DNA of 6,039 bases from Acidobacteriaceae bacterium (GTDB lineage Bacteria > Acidobacteriota > Terriglobia > Terriglobales > Acidobacteriaceae): the NCBI GenBank assembly GCA_003167305.1, contig PMTP01000007.1, positions 2,654-8,692 on the forward strand, given 5' to 3'. Position numbers and translations under genes: made by a program. This document shows positions 1 to 6,039 of this stretch, in pieces (the stretch's first letter is position 1; each line of letters begins with the position of its first letter). A model generated the notes under the pieces. It was not told the origin of the DNA. It made no database searches and worked only from the letters and a program-made list of their open reading frames with translations.

Positions 1-792
1 ATGACCGCCGCCGAAATGCGCAAGATGATGGAGGGCGTGGTGCTCTACGGCACAGGCAAAGCGGCGCAGCTCAACGGCTACTCATCCGGCGGCAAGACCG
101 GCACGGCGCAAAAGATCGATCCGGCCACGCATCTCTACTCGAAGACGATGCACATCGCCTCGTTCGCCGGCTTTGCTCCGGTCAACAACCCAGTGATCGC
201 CGTGGCCGTGGTTCTCGACTCGCCCAAGGGAGCGTACTACGGCGCCGCTGTCTCCGCGCCGGTCTTCGCCGAGGTGGCGCAGCAGGTGCTCGAGTACCTC
301 ACCGTGCCCCACGACATTAATCTGCGCCGCCCCCGCGCCGCCAAGAATATACAGCTGGCCGAGGACGACGCCCATGAGCAGACCGCCGACATCAACGCGC
401 TCTACGCCGCGGCCAACGATCTGCCCAGCGACGATCCTCTGCGCATGGATGCCGGCCAGCCCGCGGTTGCAACTCAGTCCGCGGCCCCGGGCCCATCGCA
501 AACCAGCGCACAGCCAGCGACCACGGCCGCAAACGCAATTGCCTATACCGCTCCCGGCAATGCTCCCAAAACCACGCCGCCACCAACAACCGCGACCGTC
601 CTCATTGCCGGCGCAAAATCCTTGCGTGTTCCCTCGCTGCTCGGCTTGCCGGTGCGCAAGGTCATCGAGCAAGCCGCCGCCGCCGGCCTGGACGTCGAAA
701 TCACCGGCAGCGGCACGGTGCGCGAACAAGCCCCCGCGCCGGGCACCATGGTCGCGCCCGGAACCCGGATCGTCGTCCGCTGCGGGCGCTGA
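1..792 (+). CDS. ftsI: Division-specific transpeptidase (class B PBP, FtsI-like), C-terminal part with PASTA domain; 5' incomplete
   Basis: This is the 3' part of a septal peptidoglycan transpeptidase gene. The window opens in frame, and the ATG at base 1 is most likely an internal Met, because the SxxK and SxN catalytic motifs of a class B PBP must lie upstream. Visible residues 32-37 are KTGTAQ, the third conserved PBP motif (KTG). They are followed by the usual end of the transpeptidase fold (FAGFAPVNNPVIAVAVVLD, then YYGAAVSAPVFAEVAQQVLEYL-like sequence to about residue 100). Residues ~105-206 form a linker rich in Pro, Ala, Thr and Gln that is probably disordered. Residues ~207-262 form one PASTA domain, starting RVPSLLGLPVRKVIEQA and ending near GTRIVV. 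PASTA domains bind peptidoglycan or lie against the catalytic domain. The position just before murE in a dcw cluster supports ftsI over another PBP2-like gene. It stops at TGA 790-792. Confidence 0.9.
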   Translation: MTAAEMRKMMEGVVLYGTGKAAQLNGYSSGGKTGTAQKIDPATHLYSKTMHIASFAGFAPVNNPVIAVAVVLDSPKGAYYGAAVSAPVFAEVAQQVLEYLTVPHDINLRRPRAAKNIQLAEDDAHEQTADINALYAAANDLPSDDPLRMDAGQPAVATQSAAPGPSQTSAQPATTAANAIAYTAPGNAPKTTPPPTTATVLIAGAKSLRVPSLLGLPVRKVIEQAAAAGLDVEITGSGTVREQAPAPGTMVAPGTRIVVRCGR

Positions 793-815
793 ATCGGCTC
801 GTGGAATCTCTGAAT

Positions 816-852
816 AAGACGATGTCTTGAAAGGCGCTGTTTGAGCCGCGCC
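816..852. other. Two small adjacent hairpins in the ftsI/SRPBCC convergent gap
   Basis: AAGAC-gat-GTCTT (816-828) is a perfect 5-bp stem with a 3-nt loop. GGCGC (833-837) pairs with GCGCC (848-852) across a 10-nt loop. They sit 24 nt past the ftsI stop, between two converging genes, where termination would be expected. Neither is followed by a U-tract on either strand, so they do not qualify as intrinsic terminators. They could be weak or factor-assisted 3' end structures. Confidence 0.25.
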
Positions 853-880
853 ATCAATGCAGCCTAATCAACGCAGCCTG
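853..880. repeat. Two-copy 14-bp imperfect tandem repeat
   Basis: ATCAATGCAGCCTA (853-866) is followed immediately by ATCAACGCAGCCTG (867-880), with 12 of 14 positions identical. It lies in the gap between the converging ends of ftsI and the SRPBCC gene. It looks like a local slippage duplication. No function is evident. Confidence 0.6.
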
Positions 881-934
881 TTTAGCCCTTGAGGAATTCA
901 AACCAATTCAGCCGATCCATTGATGAGACACGCC

Positions 935-1396
935 CTACATCCCCTTCGGCGAATGGCGCGTCACCTCCAGCGACTCGCCGGTCTCCAAGAGACTTTTCAG
1001 GCTCGAAAGAATCATCGGCCATCCACTGGAAACCGCCTTAATGAACTTTGAATCCTTCACGTCCATCACATGCGTGAGGATTACCTTGACGGCTTCGCCT
1101 TGTTGTTCGAGTTCGTAGGTCAGGCGCGAGTAGCCCTCGGCGGTCAGCGCGAGAATGATCTGATGCCGCCATGTTTGGACCAGCCGCCGCGGCGGCTCGA
1201 TCTCGACGATTTCGCCCGAGTCGGCTGTGCGCCCGTCGGCAAAGACAATCCGCCACGGAGCGCCCGGCTTCCATTCGGATTCCTGCGTTGTCGCCATCCA
1301 GTATTGACGGGTGAATTCGGGTTCGATCAGCGCCTGCCATAGCTTCTCTGCCGTGGTGCGGATGTAAGTGATGTAAACAAACTGCGATTCAGCCAT
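935..1396 (-). CDS. SRPBCC/AHSA1-domain (START-like) protein
   Basis: This is a 153-residue single-domain protein of the SRPBCC superfamily, AHSA1 (activator of Hsp90 ATPase homologue 1-like) type. Such domains form a helix-grip fold with a deep hydrophobic pocket, and the bacterial ligands are mostly unknown. The N-terminal part (FVYITYIRTTAEKLWQAL at residues ~6-23, then EPEFTRQYW at 26-34) is the typical opening strand and helix. A middle of alternating strands follows (PWRIVFADGR, SGEIVEIEPPRRLVQTW, SRLTYELE, VKVILTH). The C-terminal long helix includes GWPMILSSLKSLLETG. There is no signal peptide, so it is presumably cytoplasmic. The start is well supported by GGAGGG (complement of 1405-1410), 8 nt before the ATG. 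It runs against the dcw genes. Such proteins are often paired with an ArsR-type regulator, but the upstream gene here shows no obvious helix-turn-helix. Confidence 0.87.
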   Translation of the reverse strand: MAESQFVYITYIRTTAEKLWQALIEPEFTRQYWMATTQESEWKPGAPWRIVFADGRTADSGEIVEIEPPRRLVQTWRHQIILALTAEGYSRLTYELEQQGEAVKVILTHVMDVKDSKFIKAVSSGWPMILSSLKSLLETGESLEVTRHSPKGM

Positions 1397-1404
1397 CGTG
1401 TTTT

Positions 1405-1410
1405 CCCTCC
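1405..1410 (-). promoter_or_regulatory. Ribosome binding site of the SRPBCC gene
   Basis: The minus strand reads GGAGGG, then an 8-nt spacer, then ATG at 1396-1394. This is the clearest Shine-Dalgarno on the minus strand. It fixes the start of the SRPBCC protein and lies in the 31-nt gap after the stop of the upstream small gene. Confidence 0.75.
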
Positions 1411-1427
1411 GGGTTATTTTGAATTCG

Positions 1428-1724
1428 CTAAGAGCTCAAGAGATTATCAGGGTCAGGATTGTCTGGTTCCGGAAGGGCAATTGCCCCGGAATTCAAATGT
1501 GGACGAGGCTGAATAGGCGCGCCAATGGGCGCGTCTGGCTCATTGGGCGCCCCGGGATCATTGTGTTCCGAAGCATCGCCGATCAGGAGTCCCTGTAGTT
1601 TCCTAATTGTTTCTACGTCCGCTTCCAGATATGCTTTCGCATAAGCTCGTACGTAATCGCCGACCGGAAACCCACGCAAATCTCGCTCCAGGTCGTCATA
1701 GATGTTCTTTCTTTTCCCATTCAT
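1428..1724 (-). CDS. Hypothetical 98-residue protein with Pro-rich C-terminal tail
   Basis: I do not recognise this family. Residues 1-50 look like a small charged, helical domain (YDDLERDLRGFPVGDYVRAY, then LEADVETIRKLQGLL). Residues 51-98 form a low-complexity acidic tail rich in Pro, Asn and Asp, with a GAP-NEPDAPI-GAP repeat and an ending of PEPDNPDPDN. There is no signal peptide, membrane segment or Cys. It ends 31 nt before the SRPBCC start on the same strand, so the two could be co-transcribed. No Shine-Dalgarno precedes the ATG at 1724, but a TAGAAT box lies 6 nt upstream, which would fit a leaderless message. If the gene is not real, 1397-1782 would be a 386-bp stretch with no other convincing gene. 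The competing plus-strand frame at 1398-1598 looks non-protein-like. Confidence 0.5.
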   Translation of the reverse strand: MNGKRKNIYDDLERDLRGFPVGDYVRAYAKAYLEADVETIRKLQGLLIGDASEHNDPGAPNEPDAPIGAPIQPRPHLNSGAIALPEPDNPDPDNLLSS

Positions 1725-1730
1725 GCAAGC

Positions 1731-1736
1731 ATTCTA
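1731..1736 (-). promoter_or_regulatory. Candidate -10 box, leaderless promoter of the 98-residue gene
   Basis: The minus strand reads TAGAAT (5 of 6 matches to TATAAT), a 6-nt spacer (1730-1725), then ATG at 1724. At normal -10 spacing, transcription would begin at or next to the A of the ATG. No convincing -35 hexamer was found at 16-19 nt. Confidence 0.4.
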
Positions 1737-1769
1737 ACGCTTTTTCCAGTCGATTGAGGCGAAGCAATC

Positions 1770-1775
1770 TACAAT
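1770..1775 (+). promoter_or_regulatory. Candidate -10 box, leaderless promoter of murE
   Basis: TACAAT (5 of 6 matches to TATAAT) ends 7 nt before GTG 1783 and 10 nt before ATG 1786. The expected start of transcription is therefore about 1782-1783. No Shine-Dalgarno is present between the box and the start codon. No good -35 hexamer is seen at 16-19 nt spacing; TTGAGG at 1754-1759 is too close. A separate murE promoter would be needed here, because two opposite-strand genes separate murE from ftsI. Confidence 0.45.
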
Positions 1776-1782
1776 TAAACCC

Positions 1783-3293
1783 GTGATGAACTGGAAAGAA
1801 TTAGCAGCAGAAGTGACGGCGGTGGGCGCGGGCGGCGACTCAGCTGAGCCGGTCACCGGCGTCGAATACGATTCGCGCCGCGTGCGACCCGGCTCGGTCT
1901 TTGTCGCGATAAAGGGCGGATCGACCGACGGCAACCGCTATGTCGAAAAGGCTCGCGCGGTTGGAGCGTTGGGAATCATTACGGATTCCGCGCAGACCTT
2001 TGACCACCTGCTGGTCTTCGCGCCCGGCCTGCCTCTCCTGGAGGTCGAACACGGCCGCCGCGCGCTGGCGCAAGCCTCAGCCGCCTTCTTCTGCCATCCG
2101 GAGCGCTCTCTCGCCGCCACCGGCATCACCGGGACCAATGGCAAAACGACGACCGCCTACCTCATCGAAGCGCTGCTCAACGCCGCCGCGCGAAAGACTG
2201 TGCTGGTCGGCACCATCGAGTACCACGTCGCCGGCGAAGTGCGCCCCTCGGTCCACACCACCCCCGAATCCAGAGACTTGTTTGAGTTGATGGCCGCGGG
2301 CGTGAGTCGCGGCGCAACCGAGCTGGTGACAGAAGTCTCCAGTCACGCGCTCGACCAGGGCCGGGCGATCGGTTTGAATTTTGACGTGGCCGTCTTCACC
2401 AACCTCACCCGCGACCACCTCGACTATCACCAGACGATGGAGAAGTATTTCGCGGCCAAGCGGCTGCTCTTCGACGGCGCGCTCTACCCCGCTCCGCGCG
2501 TCGCGGTTCTCAACGCGCACGACCCGCACACAGCAGCGCTCGCCGCCGCCGGCGCGAAGGCCGGGGCTGAGGTGCGGACTTATGGCATCGGCGCGGGCGA
2601 CTGGCGCGCGGCGCGACACACGTTCACGCCGTCGGGCGCGGTGTTCGAACTCGAAACCCCGGCGGGCGCGGCCAGAATCGTCTCGCATCTCGCCGGCGAG
2701 GTGAACATCCTCAACCTGCTGGCCGCCTTCACTGTCGCCCATGCGCGCGGCGTTCCCTTTGCCGATCTGGTTGAATTCGTTCCCCGTCTCCAGCCTGTGC
2801 CCGGCCGCTTTCAATCCGTCGATGCGGGCCAGCCCTTCACGGTGATTGTGGACTACGCGCACACCGACGACGCGCTGCGCAATCTGACCGCCCTTGCCCG
2901 CCAGATGACGGCGCAGACCGGTGGGCGCGTGATTACGATGTTCGGCTGCGGCGGCGACCGCGACCGCACCAAGCGGCCCCGGATGGGCCAGGCCGCGGGG
3001 CAGGGAAGTGACTTTGTCGTCGCCACCAGCGACAATCCCCGCAGCGAGGAGCCGATGGCGATTCTGGCTGAGATCGAGCCGGGATTGAAGGCCAGTGGCG
3101 TTCATTACACCGTCGAGCCGGACCGCGCCTCCGCCATCCGCCTGGCGCTCCGCGAGGCCAAAGCGGGCGATGTGGTTCTGATCGCCGGCAAAGGCCACGA
3201 GAAGGAGCAGATTCTCGGCTTCACCGCGATTCCCTTCGACGACGTTGCGATTGCCCTTTCCGCGCTCGGCGAAATCGGTTATGGTGGTGAGCA

Positions 3294-3297
<4 letters not shown>
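1783..3297 (+). CDS. murE: UDP-N-acetylmuramoyl-L-alanyl-D-glutamate--2,6-diaminopimelate ligase (MurE)
   Basis: MurE is a cytoplasmic ATP-dependent ligase that adds meso-diaminopimelate to UDP-MurNAc-L-Ala-D-Glu. Numbering from GTG 1783, the N-terminal UDP-binding domain contains VEYDSRRVRPGSVFVAIKG (28-46). The ATP P-loop GTNGKTT is at 117-123 and the HTTPES substrate loop at 158-163. SSHAL is at 186-190, and NLTRDHLDYH (207-216) is followed by KYFAAKRLLF, whose second Lys (226) is the expected carbamylated lysine. The C-terminal domain has DYAHTDDAL (357-365), FGCGGDRDRTKRP (387-399), DNPR (417-420) and GKGHE (469-473). DNPR is the signature of DAP-adding rather than lysine-adding enzymes. 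Its 504 residues are typical of the family. The start is either GTG 1783 or the adjacent ATG 1786, and both give the same protein apart from one residue. Its TGA overlaps the murF ATG by 4 nt. Confidence 0.97.
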
Positions 3298-4702
<1,405 letters not shown>

Positions 4703-4706
<4 letters not shown>

Positions 4707-5578
4707 ATCTTCGCAGATTGATCTGTATCACTTCGTATAGCATAATGCTCGCCTCCGCGGCGAGTCTTGCCGCGCAGAACCCGCCGTCCTGGACCACGCC
4801 CTTTCCACCCCACCACATCGCGGGCAACCTCTACTACGTCGGCAGCGAAGATCTGGCCTCGTATCTCATCGTCACGCCGCAGGGAAACATCCTCATCAAC
4901 AGCAGCTTTGAAGAGAACGTTCCGCTTATCAGAAAAAGTGTCGAGCAGTTGGGCTTCCGCTTCGCCGACATCAAGATACTGCTCATCAGCCACGCGCACA
5001 ACGACCACTGCGCAGGCGCCGCGCTGGTGAAGAAGCTCACCCGGGCGCAGTATATGGTGATGGACGCGGATGTGCCGGTGGTCGAGTCGGGCGGCAAAGA
5101 GGACTTTCAATACGGAGGCAGGCCGGAGATGAGATTTCCACCGGTGAAAGTGGACCGCGTACTGCACGACGGCGATACCGTCAAGCTGGGCGACGCAGTC
5201 CTGACAGCGCATCTGACCGCGGGCCACACCAGAGGAACCACCACGTGGACCTTGGATGAAACCGAAGCCGGCCGCACACTCCACGTGGTCATCGTCGGCA
5301 GCCCGAATGTGAATCCCGGCTACAAACTCGTGAACAACAAAGTCTATCCGCAGATCGCCGCGGACTACCAACATGGCTTTCAGGTGCTGAAGAGCCTGCC
5401 TTGCGACATCTTTCTCGGCGCGCACGGCAGCTACTATGGGCTGAAAGAGAAGTATGAACGCTGGCAGCGAGGAGACCATAATGCCTTCATAGACCCGGAG
5501 GGCTACAAGAGTTACATTGCTGACAGGGAGGGGGCCTTCGAGGCGGAGCTGAAGCGGCAAGAGGCCGGGAAGCAATAG
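4703..5578 (+). CDS. Secreted subclass B3 metallo-beta-lactamase
   Basis: This is a predicted periplasmic zinc hydrolase that opens beta-lactam rings. From GTG 4703 it has 291 residues. Residues 1-24 look like a Sec signal peptide: RR at 4-5, a hydrophobic stretch at 6-22, and likely cleavage in SLAAQ around 23-25. The lactamase fold follows, with GNLYYVGSEDLASYLI (41-56) and LINSSFEENVPLI (64-76). HAHNDH at 97-102 supplies His97, His99, Asp101 and His102; AGHTRGTTTW has His175 and LGAHGSYYGL has His241. Together these give the full B3 ligand set (His-His-His and Asp-His-His) in the right order. GSPNVNPGYKLV (199-210) and the NAFIDPEGYKSYI (260-272) C-terminal region resemble B3 enzymes. A B3-like hydrolase with another substrate is possible, although no metal ligand is missing. 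The gene overlaps murF by 4 nt (GTGA), so it is probably co-transcribed and translationally coupled. Confidence 0.88.
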
Positions 5579-5647
5579 CGTGGCTTCCACAACCCGCGGC
5601 CCCTTCGGCCTAGTAAAATCAAGCTGAATCCGCCCAACACCGGTTCT

Positions 5648-5652
5648 GGAGG
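5648..5652 (+). promoter_or_regulatory. Ribosome binding site deciding the TTG start of mraY
   Basis: GGAGG is followed after 4 nt (CCAC) by TTG 5657. No ATG or GTG in this frame has a comparable site upstream, and the protein from TTG begins exactly like MraY. The spacing is slightly short. Confidence 0.65.
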
Positions 5653-5656
5653 CCAC

Positions 5657-6039
5657 TTGCTTTATTGGCTGCTCTACGAAAAGCTCTTTCCGTTCTTTCA
5701 CCCCTTTCGCGTCTTCCGCTATCTGACCTTCCGCACCGCCTTTGCCACGGGTACGGCGCTGCTGATAGCGCTCTTCATCGGGCCGTGGGTGATTCAGAAG
5801 CTGCGCGAGTTCCAGATCGGCCAGTACATCCGCGACGACGGACCGCAGTCGCACCAGAAGAAGTCCGGCACTCCGACCATGGGGGGCGTGCTCATCGCCA
5901 TCGCCATTTTGCTGCCCACGGTGCTCTGGTCGGTGCCCTCCAATCCCTTTGTCTGGATCGTGGTCTTTTCCACGCTCGCCTTCGGAGCCATCGGCTTTGC
6001 CGACGACTACATCAAAGTGGTCCAAAAGCGCAGCCTGGG
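5657..6039 (+). CDS. mraY: Phospho-N-acetylmuramoyl-pentapeptide-transferase (MraY), N-terminal part; 3' incomplete
   Basis: MraY is an integral membrane enzyme that moves phospho-MurNAc-pentapeptide from UDP to undecaprenyl phosphate, making lipid I. The frame from TTG 5657 encodes 127 residues plus a partial codon and runs off the window. It opens MLYWLLYEKLFPFFHPFRVF, a typical MraY start. A first membrane segment spans about 21-48 (YLTFRTAFATGTALLIALFI). The conserved cytoplasmic loop DDGPQSHQKKSGTPTMGG is at 60-77, a second membrane helix at about 78-93, and a third at about 98-114 ending in GFADDYIKV. Asp116-Asp117 there are the catalytic/Mg-binding aspartate pair of the family. The start is TTG, supported by GGAGG 4 nt upstream. 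The gene follows the lactamase after a 78-bp gap with no convincing terminator, so read-through from the murE-murF-lactamase transcript is likely. Confidence 0.96.
   Translation, partial: MLYWLLYEKLFPFFHPFRVFRYLTFRTAFATGTALLIALFIGPWVIQKLREFQIGQYIRDDGPQSHQKKSGTPTMGGVLIAIAILLPTVLWSVPSNPFVWIVVFSTLAFGAIGFADDYIKVVQKRSL

Noticed and set aside
1..3. ATG at base 1 as the true start of the first gene
   Set aside because: A 263-residue protein starting there would lack the SxxK and SxN motifs of the transpeptidase domain. The window edge cuts through a longer ftsI gene.
1519..1550. Inverted repeat GCGCCAATG / CATTGGGCGC as a regulatory palindrome
   Set aside because: The arms are imperfect (one bulged base) and lie inside the small minus-strand gene, where they are explained by repeated Gly-Ala-Pro and Ile/Asn codons.
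1398..1598. A 66-codon plus-strand frame opposite the small hypothetical gene
   Set aside because: Its composition looks random and it has no ribosome binding site. The opposite frame is longer, looks more protein-like and has a plausible promoter.
5598..5610. GGCC-CCTTC-GGCC as a terminator between the lactamase and mraY
   Set aside because: The stem is only 4 bp, made of the self-complementary GGCC, with no U-tract. The TAGTAAAATC that follows is not a run of T.
5614..5619. TAAAAT as a -10 box for a separate mraY promoter
   Set aside because: It has no matching -35 hexamer and the gene sits in an apparent operon. A weak internal promoter cannot be excluded, but the evidence is too thin to annotate.

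Overview
The window is a high-GC bacterial chromosome segment from the division and cell wall (dcw) cluster. It reads ftsI (3' end) - two small genes on the opposite strand - murE - murF - a secreted subclass B3 metallo-beta-lactamase - mraY (5' end). The murE-murF-mraY order is the classical dcw order. An FtsI with a C-terminal PASTA domain, a meso-diaminopimelate-type MurE and the style of the SRPBCC and B3 proteins suggest Acidobacteriota. That taxonomic call is an inference from protein resemblance and is not proven here.

Region by region: 1-792 is the C-terminal part of a division transpeptidase, with the KTG motif, a long Pro/Ala/Thr-rich linker and a PASTA domain. 793-934 is a convergent intergenic gap with a short 14-bp tandem duplication and two small hairpins, but no convincing terminator. 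935-1724 carries two minus-strand genes: an AHSA1/SRPBCC-type protein and, upstream of it, a 98-residue protein I do not recognise. 1725-1782 is a short divergent promoter region. In it both strands show a TAnnnT box 6-7 nt before the start codon and no Shine-Dalgarno, which suggests leaderless transcripts. 1783-5578 is a tight operon block of murE, murF and the B3 lactamase, each pair overlapping by 4 nt. After a 78-bp gap, mraY starts at a TTG codon at 5657 and runs off the window.

How they work together: MurE adds the third residue (meso-DAP) and MurF the terminal D-Ala-D-Ala dipeptide to UDP-MurNAc-peptide. MraY then transfers phospho-MurNAc-pentapeptide to undecaprenyl phosphate. FtsI crosslinks the finished subunits at the septum and is itself a beta-lactam target. 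A secreted zinc beta-lactamase translationally coupled to murF would tie beta-lactam destruction to precursor synthesis. This is the most notable feature of the window.
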